DNA from: Bradyrhizobium liaoningense
GTDB lineage: Bacteria > Pseudomonadota > Alphaproteobacteria > Rhizobiales > Xanthobacteraceae
Direction: 5' to 3'
DNA length: 64,000 nucleotides
NCBI RefSeq assembly: GCF_018130955.1
Contig: NZ_JAFCJM010000005.1
Location: 1-64,000 of the forward strand
In this document: piece after piece, positions 24,132-36,091 of the stretch
Numbering within the stretch: the first letter of the stretch is position 1
Layout: every line of letters begins with the position of its first letter
The notes under the pieces: generated by a model
Database searches by the model: none
Seen by the model: the letters and a program-made list of their open reading frames with translations, nothing else
What the model was told of the DNA's origin: nothing
Program-made: the position numbers and the translations under genes

Positions 24132-25784
24132 TCAGGACGGTTCGACGCCGAGCTTGCGATTGCGCAGCTCATCGACCAGCACCCTGGTGTTCTCGGAATA
24201 ATCGATCGCGACATCGACGAGATGGACACCGCCGCCCTTGAAGGCTCCCTCCAGCGTCGGCAACAGCCCATCGACCGAGGTGACACGAGAACCCTTGGCG
24301 CCGTAGGACTCCGCGTAACGGACGAAATCGGGGTTGCCGAAGGTGAGGCCGAAATCCGGGAAGTCATCGACGGCCTGCTTCCAGCGGATCATGCCGTAGG
24401 CGCCGTCATTGAGGATCAGAACGACCAGATTGAGCTTAAGGCGGACCGCGGTCTCCAGCTCCTGGCTGTTCATCATGAAGCCGCCGTCGCCGCAGATCGC
24501 CATCACGCGGCGCTCCGGATAGAGCATCGCCGCCATCATCGCCGACGGCAGGCCGGCGCCCATGGTGGCCAGCGCATTGTCGAGCAGCAGCGTATTGGCG
24601 ACGTAGGTCCGGTAATTGCGGGCAAACCAGATCTTGTACATGCCGTTGTCGAGCGCGACGATGCCGTTCTCGGGAATCACCTGGCGGATGTCGTGCACCA
24701 GCCGCTGCGGTGTCACCGGCCAGCGGCTTTCGGTGGCGCGATCGGCGATCCGGCCGAGAATGCCCTCGCGCAACGGCAGGAGGGCCTTGGCGTTCGGCAA
24801 CCTGCCTTCGAGCCGGTCGGCCAGCAGCTCGAGGCTTGGGCCAACGTCGCCAACTACCTCCGCATGCGGGAAATAGACCTGCTCCACCGTTGCCGGCGTA
24901 TAGCTGACATGGATTACCTGCGGTCCCTTCGGACCCATGATGAAGGGCGGCTTCTCCACCGTGTCGTGGCCGATCGCGATGATCAGGTCGGCCTGATCGA
25001 TCGCCTCGTGCACGTAGTCGCGTTCGGATAGCGCGGCGGTGCCCATGTAAAGGCTGGTGCCGCCGGGCACGGTGCCCTTGCCCATCTGCGTCGTGAAGAA
25101 GGGAATGCCGGTCCGCCGCACGAAGCCAGCGATGCCGAAGGTCGAGCGCGGCCGGCTGGCGGCCGCGGCGAGCATGATCAGCGGACGCTTGGCCTCCAGG
25201 ATCATCTCGGCGGCGCGGTCGAGCGCCGCACGATGCGCGACCGGAATCTCGATCGGGTGGATCGGCACCATCGGCACCGGCTCGACCTCGTCACCCGCGA
25301 TATCCTCGGGCAGCTCGAGCAGGACCGGGCCCGGCCGCTCCTCCATCGCGACGCGGAAGGCGTCGCGCACCAGCGTCGGGATGCTCGCTGCGCTGACGAT
25401 CTGCCGGGAGAGCTTCGTTAGCGGCTTCATCGACGCGATCACGTCGACGATCTGAAAGCGCGCCTGCCGGCTGCTCATGATCGCCTTCTGGCCGGTGATC
25501 ATGACCATCGGCATCGCGCCGAGATGCGCATAGGCCGCACCGGTCGAGAAGTTCAGAGCGCCCGGACCGAGAGTGGAGATACACACGCCGGGCCGGCCGG
25601 TGAGCCTGCCATGCGTCGCCGCCATGAACGCTGCCGCCTGTTCATGACGGGTCAGAACCAGCTGAATCTTCGAACTACGCAGGGACTCGACGACGTCGAG
25701 ATTCTCCTCGCCCGGCACGCCGAAGATGCGATCGACCCCTTCATGCTCCAATGCCGCGACCAAAAGGTCAGAGCCTTTTACCAT
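24132..25784 (-). CDS. ThDP-dependent enzyme, acetolactate synthase-like (candidate 2-oxo acid decarboxylase)
   Basis: The 550-residue protein has the three domains of the acetolactate synthase/pyruvate oxidase family. The N-terminal Pyr domain has the catalytic glutamate E48 (TRHEQAAAF), and the C-terminal PP domain has the ThDP/Mg motif GDGGFMMNSQE...LND. The start reads FGVPGEENLD, the subgroup motif I recall for proteins annotated acetolactate synthase that include the cyanobacterial 2-oxoglutarate decarboxylase; biosynthetic and AlsS enzymes differ here. No small subunit gene is next to it. It sits between isocitrate dehydrogenase and aldehyde dehydrogenase genes, fitting 2-oxoglutarate to succinic semialdehyde. 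Acetolactate synthesis remains the alternative. Confidence 0.85.
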   Translation of the reverse strand: MVKGSDLLVAALEHEGVDRIFGVPGEENLDVVESLRSSKIQLVLTRHEQAAAFMAATHGRLTGRPGVCISTLGPGALNFSTGAAYAHLGAMPMVMITGQKAIMSSRQARFQIVDVIASMKPLTKLSRQIVSAASIPTLVRDAFRVAMEERPGPVLLELPEDIAGDEVEPVPMVPIHPIEIPVAHRAALDRAAEMILEAKRPLIMLAAAASRPRSTFGIAGFVRRTGIPFFTTQMGKGTVPGGTSLYMGTAALSERDYVHEAIDQADLIIAIGHDTVEKPPFIMGPKGPQVIHVSYTPATVEQVYFPHAEVVGDVGPSLELLADRLEGRLPNAKALLPLREGILGRIADRATESRWPVTPQRLVHDIRQVIPENGIVALDNGMYKIWFARNYRTYVANTLLLDNALATMGAGLPSAMMAAMLYPERRVMAICGDGGFMMNSQELETAVRLKLNLVVLILNDGAYGMIRWKQAVDDFPDFGLTFGNPDFVRYAESYGAKGSRVTSVDGLLPTLEGAFKGGGVHLVDVAIDYSENTRVLVDELRNRKLGVEPS

Positions 25785-25918
25785 TTATCCCACTCCCTGC
25801 TTTCGATCGCGCTGCCGGCGGATTGAGACGCCGGCGTTTCGACCAATCGGTAATTTGAGTTTCCGGCCGACACTTCGATCGGCCGCATCGCCTAAGACGC
25901 GGGTACCGTTCCGCGAAA

Positions 25919-26944
25919 TCACGCCGCGAGGCGCTTGATGATCGCGCCGGCGAAATCCGACGTCGAAACCTTGCCACCGAGATCGGCGGTGCGGACATTG
26001 TCGATCTGCAGGGTCTGCTCGATCGCCGTCCGCAACCGCGTGGCAAGATCGTCCTTGCCGACGTGCTTGAGCATCAGGCCGGCCGCCAACAGCAGCGCGA
26101 GCGGATTGGCGATCCCCTTGCCGGCAATATCGGGCGCCGAGCCATGCACCGCCTCGAAGATCGCGGCCTTCTCGCCGATATTGGCGCCCGGCGCCATGCC
26201 GAGGCCGCCGACGAGCCCGGACATCTGGTCGGACAGGATATCGCCGAACAGATTGGTGGTGACGATAACGTCGAACTGCCACGGGTTCATCACGAGCTGC
26301 ATGGCGCAGGCGTCCACGATGCGGTCATCCATCGCAATGCGCCCTTCATACTCCTTGGCGATCTCGCGGCCGGCCTGCAGGAACAGCCCGGTCAGCGCCT
26401 TCAGCACGTTCGCCTTGTGCACCACAGTGACCTTCTTGCGGCCGTGGCTGAGCGCATATTCGAATGCGAAGCGGACAATGCGCCGCGCCTCCGCATGGGT
26501 GTTGACGCCCGAGGAGATCGCGACCGCGTGCGGATCGTCGCCGACAGCGATGAAATGCTCGAACGCCACGTAGAGGCCCTCGATGTTCTCGCGGATCAGG
26601 ACGAGGTCGATATCCTCATAACGGCCGCCGGGCACCATCGTCTTCACCGGGCGGAGATTGGCATACAGCTCGAACTCCTCCCGCAGGCGGACGTTGACCG
26701 AACGGAAGCCGCCGCCGACCGGGGTCGTCAACGGTCCCTTCAGCGCGAGTTTGGTGCGACGGATGCTGTCGATCAGCACGCCCGGCAGCGGATCGCCTGA
26801 TCTCTCGATGCCGGCCATGCCGCCCTGCTGCACATCCCATTCGAACGGCGAGCCCAGCGCATCCAGAATGCGTGTCACTGCTGCCGTGATCTCGGGGCCG
26901 ATCCCGTCGCCGGGTATCAACGTCGCCGGAATTTTGCCTGACAT
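25919..26944 (-). CDS. NAD-type isocitrate dehydrogenase (isocitrate/isopropylmalate dehydrogenase family)
   Basis: The 341-residue beta-decarboxylating dehydrogenase has the substrate loop GGGFRSVNVRLR, then LIRENIEGLY, and the metal-binding aspartates in TNLFGDILSDQ. GSAPDIAGKGIANP follows. The short length and the RSVNVRLRE pattern match NAD-dependent isocitrate dehydrogenases more than the ~400-residue NADP form; isopropylmalate or homoisocitrate dehydrogenase is less likely. The second ATG (26944) was chosen because GGGG lies 8 bases upstream. It follows the aconitase gene by about 45 bp. Confidence 0.82.
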   Translation of the reverse strand: MSGKIPATLIPGDGIGPEITAAVTRILDALGSPFEWDVQQGGMAGIERSGDPLPGVLIDSIRRTKLALKGPLTTPVGGGFRSVNVRLREEFELYANLRPVKTMVPGGRYEDIDLVLIRENIEGLYVAFEHFIAVGDDPHAVAISSGVNTHAEARRIVRFAFEYALSHGRKKVTVVHKANVLKALTGLFLQAGREIAKEYEGRIAMDDRIVDACAMQLVMNPWQFDVIVTTNLFGDILSDQMSGLVGGLGMAPGANIGEKAAIFEAVHGSAPDIAGKGIANPLALLLAAGLMLKHVGKDDLATRLRTAIEQTLQIDNVRTADLGGKVSTSDFAGAIIKRLAA

Positions 26945-26990
26945 GTTCATTTCCCCTGTCCTGATTGCGTCTTGGGAGAGTGGCGGTCCG

Positions 26991-29687
<2,697 letters not shown>

Positions 29688-29748
29688 GAGCAGGCAATCC
29701 TCCGCGAATGCTCTTCGACGGAAATCGCTTCGATCTGCGGCTGGATGA

Positions 29749-31152
29749 TCATTTCATGTATCCCATGATGATCAGCACCACCGTGACGGTGACCGCACCA
29801 CCGATGCGGGTGGCGATCTGCGCGAATGGCATCAGCTGCATGCGGTTGGCGGCCGTGAGGATCGCGACGTCGCCGGTGCCGCCCTGTCCGCTGTGGCAGG
29901 CATTCACGATCGCGGTTTCGATCGGGTACATGTTCATGAACTTGCCGACGGCGAAGCCGGTCGCCATGATCGTGACCACCGTCGACATGATGGTGATGAT
30001 GTTGGCGAAGTGGAACGCGGCGACGAGCTTGTCCCAGGGCGTCAGCGCGACACCGATCGCAAACAACAGCGGATAGGTCATGTTGGTCCGCACGAACTCG
30101 TAGACCACCATTCCGCCCTGCTGCAGCTCCGGCGACACCGCGCGGCTCACCTTGGCGAGCACCGCCAGGAACAGCATCGCTACCGGTGCCGGCAATCCGA
30201 ACAGATGATGGCAGAGCACGCCGAGCAAATAGAGCGTGATCGCGGTCAGGCCTGCGGCCGCAATCGTGCTGACGCCGACATGGCCGACACCCTGCTCCTT
30301 GCCGCCTTCCTCGTGCACCGCATGGATATCCAGCTCGTCGTCACCGTGCGGCTGCAGCCGGCCCTCGCCGGTGAGATGCGGGTATTTCTTGCCGACGAAG
30401 TTGAGTGCGCCGGAGAGCAGGATCGCCGTCAGGCTGCCCAGCATCACCGGTGGCAGCACCTGCGCGAACACCTCGCCCTGCGGCACGCCGGTCAACGCAG
30501 CGTAACCGATCGACAGCGGAATGGCGCCCTCACCGACGCCGCCCGCCATGATCGGAACCACGACGTAGAAGAAGGTGTGTTTTGCACCGAGGCCCAGCGC
30601 AGTCCCGACGGCCGTGCCCACTACAGCGGCGGCGATTGAACCGATCACGAGCGGCACGAAGATCTTCAGGAAACCGCGGATCAGCACGTCGCGGTCCATC
30701 GCAAAAATGCTGCCGACGATGATCGAGGCGATGAAGAGGTAGAGGAAGTTGGTCGACTTGGTGAAGTCGATGATGGATTTCTGGACCTGCGCCGGGATCA
30801 GGTGATAGAAGGCAAGCGCCGACGGAATAAAGGTGGCGAAGATCGCACCTGCTCCGATACTCCGCAGCAGCGGCAACCGCTTGCCGATCTCGGCGCAGGT
30901 GAATCCGCCGAGCACCAGCACGACGATCATGGTCGGGCCGTCCGACTTGACCTCTCCGGTATAGACGAGTGCAGCCACGACCAGGATCAGGAGAACATAG
31001 ATGGGAACCGGGATTATTCCGACCCGGAAATCGGTCAGGCGCCACCAGCCCTCGGGCCAGAACCGCCGGCTGACATCCGACGAAACCACCTTGTCCGGTC
31101 CGCCCGTGCTTTCACGATGCGAGGTAATACCGCCTGCGTCCTGCGCCGACAT
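29749..31152 (-). CDS. 2-hydroxycarboxylate (citrate/malate) sodium symporter, CitS/2HCT family
   Basis: The 467-residue membrane protein has the two signature loops of the 2HCT family, GGVGEGAIPLS and GQGGTGDVAIL, which form the substrate site. Family members carry citrate, malate or lactate with Na+ or H+. GGGAGGA precedes the ATG at 31152. The gene is directly upstream of aconitase, which favours citrate as the substrate. About 125 bp upstream of its start is a CTGTCA direct repeat shared with the next transporter gene (31226-31296 and 32727-32797). Confidence 0.9.
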   Translation of the reverse strand: MSAQDAGGITSHRESTGGPDKVVSSDVSRRFWPEGWWRLTDFRVGIIPVPIYVLLILVVAALVYTGEVKSDGPTMIVVLVLGGFTCAEIGKRLPLLRSIGAGAIFATFIPSALAFYHLIPAQVQKSIIDFTKSTNFLYLFIASIIVGSIFAMDRDVLIRGFLKIFVPLVIGSIAAAVVGTAVGTALGLGAKHTFFYVVVPIMAGGVGEGAIPLSIGYAALTGVPQGEVFAQVLPPVMLGSLTAILLSGALNFVGKKYPHLTGEGRLQPHGDDELDIHAVHEEGGKEQGVGHVGVSTIAAAGLTAITLYLLGVLCHHLFGLPAPVAMLFLAVLAKVSRAVSPELQQGGMVVYEFVRTNMTYPLLFAIGVALTPWDKLVAAFHFANIITIMSTVVTIMATGFAVGKFMNMYPIETAIVNACHSGQGGTGDVAILTAANRMQLMPFAQIATRIGGAVTVTVVLIIMGYMK

Positions 31153-31225
31153 GTCCGCAATCCTCCCTCTGATTTGTTTTTGCAAGGAGTAGACCCAGCC
31201 CACGCCCCGCAAAGGCGGGCATAGC

Positions 31226-31296
31226 GCGAACGTCTTCCAAGTCTTGTTGTTGGGAGGCAGGATAGATCGCGCAACCTGTCAATAAGCTGTCACGCG
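31226..31296. promoter_or_regulatory. Shared promoter block, copy A (upstream of the 2HCT carrier)
   Basis: About 70 bp here align almost base for base with 32727-32797. Both hold two CTGTCA half-sites 11 bp apart (here 31276-31281 and 31287-31292). On the coding strand this is TGACAGCTTATTGACAG, followed by CTATCCTGC. A TATCCT -10 candidate is placed so that its -35 region would overlap the repeat. Period and sequence fit an OmpR/PhoB-family activator: the TctD-like regulator at 33996-34661, or PhoB itself. Confidence 0.65.
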
Positions 31297-31335
31297 CCCC
31301 GCATCCGTACGGTCGTCGCCGAATGTTGGCAAGCT

Positions 31336-32685
31336 CTAGCTAACGTGCGCCTCGGCGCGAACTGGCGATCCCCAGGCTCGTCGTTGAATTCGCCCAAGCA
31401 GCAGAACCATGATGGCTCCTGCGGCAGTGAGGAATGCAAGAGGCAGCAAGGACAGCGGGAAACTTCCCGTCTGATCCTTGATCAGGCCGAGTAGCGACGT
31501 CGCCCCACCAGTCCCCAGGTGCGAAATCGTGTTGATCGCCGCAATGCCGCTCGCGGCCGTCGCGGGCGAAAGCACCTCCGTCGACAACGCCCAGAACGGG
31601 CCCTTGATCGCGTAATTGCCGATCAACACGAAGGTCAGCAGTAGCAGGGTGACCGTCAGCGACGACGTTAGGTTTGTGGCAAAGAGGCACAGTGCGGTCA
31701 GAGCAAGCGGCAAAGCGGTGTTCAAATAGCGCTCGCCATTCTTGTCTGCTCGCATGCCCCACAGAATCATGAAGACGGAGGCGATTCCAAAGGGAATCAT
31801 ATTCAGAAAGCCGGTCTGCAAGTTCGTCAGCCCAAACGACTTGAGGATCTGTGGCTGCCAAAGCGACAAGGCATTGCTCGTAGCCGAGCTGCCGGCATAG
31901 ATCAGGGCAAGAGCCCAGATGTAGGGATTTGACAGGACTTTCCAAAGCGGCAGATGCCCGACGGCGGTCGATCGCGACCGGCTCTCATACTCAAGGCGAC
32001 GTTGCAGCCACTCGCCTTGTTCGCGCGTCAACCATTTGGCCTCGGCGGGGCGGCTCGGCAAAACAAAGAAAATCGTCACGCCCAATAGCACTGCGGGCAC
32101 GGCTTCGACGATGAAGAGCCATTGCCAGCCATGCAAGCCCCAAACTCCGTCCAGTTCAAGCAGTGCTGCCGAGAGAGGAGAACCCACAAAGCTCGAGATC
32201 GGAATAGCCACCATGAAAGTTGCCACCACGCGCGCGCGATAGCGGGACGGAAACCAGTAGGTCAGATAGAGGATGACGCCGGGAAAAAAGCCGGCTTCGG
32301 CCGCGCCGAGAAGAAAGCGGCTCAAATAGAACGAGTAAGGTCCAACGATGAAGGCCGTTTCAATTCCGACCAGCCCCCAGGTGATCATGATGCGCGCGAT
32401 CCAGAGCCGGGCGCCTACCCTTTCCATTGCAAGGTTGCTCGGCACCTCGAACAGCACGTAGGCGACAAAGAACAGTCCGCCACCAATGCCGAACATCGCC
32501 TGGGTAAGACCAACGTCCCTGTTCATGGTGAGCGCGGCAAAACCCGCGTTCACCCGGTCAACATAGGCGATAAAGTAGCACAGCATGAGGAAGGGTAGCA
32601 GCCGCCACATCACCTTGCGCATGGTGTCGGCCTCGATGGCCGACGGCGGCTCTAGCTGCGCCGACGGAGCACTTAAACTGGCCAT
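31336..32685 (-). CDS. MFS transporter, anion:cation symporter (ACS) family
   Basis: The 449-residue protein has about 12 membrane helices. The N-terminal motif FIAYVDRVNAGFAALTMNRD is typical of the ACS family (tartrate, phthalate, glucarate and other organic anions), and AAEAGFFPGVILYLTYWFP follows. It is leftward and upstream of the 2HCT carrier gene. The same ~70-bp promoter block precedes both, so they are probably induced together. A tricarboxylate or other carboxylate is the likely substrate (inferred). Base composition appears less GC-rich than in neighbouring core genes. Confidence 0.88.
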   Translation of the reverse strand: MASLSAPSAQLEPPSAIEADTMRKVMWRLLPFLMLCYFIAYVDRVNAGFAALTMNRDVGLTQAMFGIGGGLFFVAYVLFEVPSNLAMERVGARLWIARIMITWGLVGIETAFIVGPYSFYLSRFLLGAAEAGFFPGVILYLTYWFPSRYRARVVATFMVAIPISSFVGSPLSAALLELDGVWGLHGWQWLFIVEAVPAVLLGVTIFFVLPSRPAEAKWLTREQGEWLQRRLEYESRSRSTAVGHLPLWKVLSNPYIWALALIYAGSSATSNALSLWQPQILKSFGLTNLQTGFLNMIPFGIASVFMILWGMRADKNGERYLNTALPLALTALCLFATNLTSSLTVTLLLLTFVLIGNYAIKGPFWALSTEVLSPATAASGIAAINTISHLGTGGATSLLGLIKDQTGSFPLSLLPLAFLTAAGAIMVLLLGRIQRRAWGSPVRAEAHVS

Positions 32686-32726
32686 GGCCGATCCTCCTCA
32701 TTGCAAACCCGTACGCGAGCGGGCCT

Positions 32727-32797
32727 TGCGAGCGTCTTCCCTGTCTTTTGTTGGGAAGCAGGATAGGTCGGCTAACCTGTCAGCAAGCTGTCATCAC
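32727..32797. promoter_or_regulatory. Shared promoter block, copy B (upstream of the MFS carrier)
   Basis: This is the counterpart of 31226-31296, with CTGTCA half-sites at 32777-32782 and 32788-32793 (11 bp apart). It lies about 92-108 bp upstream of the MFS start codon. The conserved downstream part (CTATCCTGCTTCCCAACAA on the coding strand) suggests that the start of transcription is also conserved. Confidence 0.65.
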
Positions 32798-32809
32798 CTT
32801 CGGCGGGGC

Positions 32810-33904
32810 TCAATACGCCTGCAGGAACTCTTTCCAATCCTTCAGAAAGCGCCGACGCTTGGCCTGATCCAGATAGGTCAACAGGTCGATGCTCAGCGCA
32901 ATCGGCCGTGCCGCTATTTTTGCGTCGGCATTGCCGGCAACTACGGGCTCCGTGTCCTCGCGAACCGAACCGAGTGAATGTCGGGCCAACAACGCCTGGC
33001 CGTTACGCGACAGCAGAAAATCGACGAAGCGCCTGGCGAGCTCCGGCTGTTGCGCGGACTGCGGGATCAGCGCGATTCTCGACAGCAACAATGTATAGTC
33101 GCTGGGAAATACGACGCCGATATCCTGATCGCGCTTGGCGCGCTCCAGCGCATATGAACCAAGCACGTTATAGGCCAGCACCAGATCGCCGGCACTGACC
33201 CGATCGATCATGGGACCGGACGAGGAGTAGAGCTTGACCTTTGCACGTCCCATCGCTGCCACCAGCTTCCAGGTCTGCGCCGTGACGCGCACGTCCTGTG
33301 TGATGAACAGCAGTCCCGTTCCGCTTCGCTCGGGATCGTAGGTCGCGATTTTACCCTGAAACACCGGCAGATGATCCGTCAGCAAGCGCAACAATTCCGC
33401 ATGGTCTTTCGGAACCAGGCCTTCGTGCAGTAGCCTCTTGTTGAAGACGATCACGACCGGCTCAGCCGTGACGCCGTACGCCCGATCCTTCCAGCGCGCC
33501 CAGCCGAAAATCCCGTCGGCCTCGGCCGAGCGGTACTCGGCCGCATATCCGTCATTGGCGAGCTTGATCTGGAGGTCCATCGAAGAACTCCATACGACGT
33601 CGGCAGTGCCTTTTGTCCCGGCGGACTTCACGACCTGGTCGAACAGGTCGGTGGACAGAATCTTGGAATATTCTACGGCAACGCCTGGGTTTAGCTTCGT
33701 AAACTCGGAGACCAGGTCGGCGGCTTCGGACAGATCCGTCGTCGTCTTGACCACGAGGCTGACCTGCGGCCGGTCGGTTGCGGCCTTCTGGCCTGCGCCA
33801 GGGTCTTGGGCGAAGGCGAGGACGCAAAGGGACATGTTGACCGCAAGCCCGACGATACCGGCGAGCGGGCGGCAAACGGGCGAAGCAAGGCAAGCCAGTC
33901 GCAT
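32810..33904 (-). CDS. Orphan periplasmic extracellular solute-binding protein
   Basis: The 364-residue protein has a signal peptide (to about residue 33) and a type 2 periplasmic-binding fold like the iron(III)/organic anion binding proteins of ABC systems (SLVVKTTTDLSEAADLVSEF, later VYNK-like VVIVFNKRLL). No permease or ATPase gene lies beside it. It is divergent from the TctD/TctE-like system. The arrangement suggests that it presents a ligand to the sensor kinase rather than feeding a transporter. That is inferred. Confidence 0.75.
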   Translation of the reverse strand: MRLACLASPVCRPLAGIVGLAVNMSLCVLAFAQDPGAGQKAATDRPQVSLVVKTTTDLSEAADLVSEFTKLNPGVAVEYSKILSTDLFDQVVKSAGTKGTADVVWSSSMDLQIKLANDGYAAEYRSAEADGIFGWARWKDRAYGVTAEPVVIVFNKRLLHEGLVPKDHAELLRLLTDHLPVFQGKIATYDPERSGTGLLFITQDVRVTAQTWKLVAAMGRAKVKLYSSSGPMIDRVSAGDLVLAYNVLGSYALERAKRDQDIGVVFPSDYTLLLSRIALIPQSAQQPELARRFVDFLLSRNGQALLARHSLGSVREDTEPVVAGNADAKIAARPIALSIDLLTYLDQAKRRRFLKDWKEFLQAY

Positions 33905-33995
33905 AGGCGATGCGCAATCTTTTGACGTCGTGATACATCTGAACTTACATTGCCACGTTTGGCAACGCCCTGGCCCCGGCTCGAGGACAATCGTC

Positions 33996-34661
33996 TTGCG
34001 TATCCTGATTATCGAGGACGATACGTCGCTGGTGAGCGGGCTGAAGAAAGCGCTGGCACCGGCCGGCTTCGCCGTCGATCATGAGATCAGCGGCGCGGCG
34101 GCGATCGAGATCGTGCCTTCCGAAGCCTACTCGCTGATTGTACTCGATCTGGGCCTGCCAGACCTGCCGGGCCAGGAGGTGTTGCGCCGACTACGCAGCA
34201 GGGGCTGCAAGGTGCCGATCCTGATCCTCACGGCGCTGGGAGAAGTGAAGGACAAGGTCAAATGCCTCAACCTTGGGGCGGACGATTATCTCACCAAACC
34301 GTTCGACCTCGATGAATTCGAGGCACGGGTAAAAGCTCTTGTGCGGCGCGGCAAGGGACGCCCCGATCCGATCCTGCGATGCGGATCCCTGTCGCTCGAA
34401 ACGTCTACCGCGTCCGCCACGATCGACGACAAGCCATTGACGCTGCGCAGACGAGAAGTCACGGTCCTCGAAATCCTGATGTCGCAGGCAGGTCGCCTCG
34501 TGCGCAAGGAACGGCTGATTTCAGAGGTGTTCGGCTTCGACGACCCGGTAGCACCTAACGCGATCGAACTCTATGTCGGGCGGCTGCGGCAAAAGCTCGG
34601 CCCGAACGGACCAAAAATCAAGACAGTGCGAGGGCTCGGCTACCTGATGGAGGACAGGTGA
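33996..34661 (+). CDS. Response regulator, OmpR family, TctD-like
   Basis: The 221-residue protein has a receiver domain with acidic pocket IIEDD, phospho-acceptor D51 (VLDLGLPD) and K101 (LTKPFD), then a winged-helix DNA-binding domain ending [10 protein letters not shown]-like ([12 protein letters not shown]). Start: a TTG at 33996 preceded by GAGGA at a spacing of 8 gives the normal N-terminus LRILIIEDD; a longer upstream frame is open but not homologous. Its stop overlaps the kinase start (GTGA). TctD regulators control tricarboxylate transport, which suits the neighbouring carriers. Confidence 0.9.
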   Translation: MRILIIEDDTSLVSGLKKALAPAGFAVDHEISGAAAIEIVPSEAYSLIVLDLGLPDLPGQEVLRRLRSRGCKVPILILTALGEVKDKVKCLNLGADDYLTKPFDLDEFEARVKALVRRGKGRPDPILRCGSLSLETSTASATIDDKPLTLRRREVTVLEILMSQAGRLVRKERLISEVFGFDDPVAPNAIELYVGRLRQKLGPNGPKIKTVRGLGYLMEDR

Positions 34662-36091
34662 CACCAGGAAAAGCCCCTTCGTTGCGCCGCGCGCTGCTTC
34701 TCAATCTGCTCATTCCGACCAGCCTGCTCGCTGCCGCGCTTGGACTTGCCGGGTTGCTGTTGATCCACAAGACCATCGAAACGGCTTACGACCGCGTGCT
34801 TGACGGTTCGGTAAAGGCTATCGCCGAACGGATTGCCGTCGAAGACGGTGAAATCTCGGTCGATCTGCCGCAAGTCGCGCTCGGGATGCTGGAGACGAGA
34901 GCCAATGACAGCGTCTACTACAGTGTGTCCTACGATCAGACGCTCGTGACGGGCTATCAGGACTTGCCGCTTGCAGACGCGACCGCGATTCCGGTGGGTA
35001 CGATCAAGCATCTCAATTCCCTTTACAGGGGGACAGAGGTACGCGTGGCGGCCATGACTCAGGCTGCGTACGGCAAGTCGCCGCCTGTCCTGATAGAAGT
35101 CGCCGAGACGACGAACGGAAGAGCAACGGCACGACGCGAACTCCTGCTCGCGCTGGTGGCGCTGGAAATCGGTATCATCGCCACGGCTGCCGTTCTGGTG
35201 TGGTTTGCTGTGCGGCGCGGACTTTCGCCGCTGGTGGACCTCGGACGCGAGATCGACGCGCGGCAATTCGGTGCTGGAACGAGTCTTCGACGGCTGGAGC
35301 TCGAACATATCCCCTATGAGGCGCATCCGCCTGTTCGCGCGATCAATGAACTTTTCGCCCGGCTCGAGGCGGCGATCCAGGTGATCCGGGATTTCATTGC
35401 AGATGCGTCGCATCAGATGAAAACGCCGCTCGCTTCGTTGCGGGTCCATTTGGCGCTGCTGCAGCGTGATTCCGGGCATCTGTCGGAAAGTATCGATACC
35501 ATTGCCGAGATCGAGAGATCGACGAAACATCTCGATCGGTTGGCGGCCCAGCTCATCGCGATGGCGCGCGCGGAACAAGCGGCCGTTGCGACGCCAAATG
35601 TCGATGCTGTGCCCACCGATCTCGTCGCGAGCACGAGCGAGGCCATCGGAACGATGGCTCCCTTTGCAGCAGCGAAAAATGTTGAGCTGGCGTTTGAGAC
35701 CGAAATCGAGAACGCACAGGTCCACGCGGATCCATCGATGCTGCACGACATTCTGACCAACCTGATCGACAATGCGATCAGGTACAATCACGACGGCGGG
35801 TCCGTTGTCGTCAGCGTTTTCGCGAGCAGCGGCCGCTATGCCGTGAAGATCGCCGATAGCGGACCGGGGATTGCCCCTGAACATCGGGAGCGTGTGTTCG
35901 ACCGCTTCTATCGCATCCCGGCGGCCAATCGTCCGGCGGGCTCGGGACTCGGACTCTCCATCGTCCGCACCCTGCTGCGGCAGGATGCCGGCACAATCGT
36001 ATTGACGGAAGGTATCGACGGCCGCGGCCTCGCCGTTACGGTCAGCTTCGCCGCGATAAATCCGCACCTTCAGGCACATCAACGGGGGTGA
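34658..36091 (+). CDS. Sensor histidine kinase, TctE-like
   Basis: The 477-residue kinase has a membrane segment at about 12-37, a periplasmic domain of about 125 residues, a second membrane segment at about 162-185, a HAMP-like linker, the phospho-acceptor H252 in [12 protein letters not shown], and ATPase boxes N (LIDNAIRYN), G1 (IADSGPGI) and G2 (GSGLGLSIV). It starts with a GTG that overlaps the regulator stop. It probably senses a carboxylate, directly or through the solute-binding protein encoded next door, and phosphorylates the regulator. Confidence 0.9.
   Translation: MTPGKAPSLRRALLLNLLIPTSLLAAALGLAGLLLIHKTIETAYDRVLDGSVKAIAERIAVEDGEISVDLPQVALGMLETRANDSVYYSVSYDQTLVTGYQDLPLADATAIPVGTIKHLNSLYRGTEVRVAAMTQAAYGKSPPVLIEVAETTNGRATARRELLLALVALEIGIIATAAVLVWFAVRRGLSPLVDLGREIDARQFGAGTSLRRLELEHIPYEAHPPVRAINELFARLEAAIQVIRDFIADASHQMKTPLASLRVHLALLQRDSGHLSESIDTIAEIERSTKHLDRLAAQLIAMARAEQAAVATPNVDAVPTDLVASTSEAIGTMAPFAAAKNVELAFETEIENAQVHADPSMLHDILTNLIDNAIRYNHDGGSVVVSVFASSGRYAVKIADSGPGIAPEHRERVFDRFYRIPAANRPAGSGLGLSIVRTLLRQDAGTIVLTEGIDGRGLAVTVSFAAINPHLQAHQRG

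Noticed and set aside
25865-25884. GGCCGA...TCGGCC hairpin upstream of the ThDP-enzyme gene
   Set aside because: There is no T-run on either strand, so I do not call it a terminator.
33438-33995. N-terminal extension of the response regulator
   Set aside because: The open frame overlaps the divergent binding-protein gene, has no homology, and the receiver domain starts right after the TTG at 33996.
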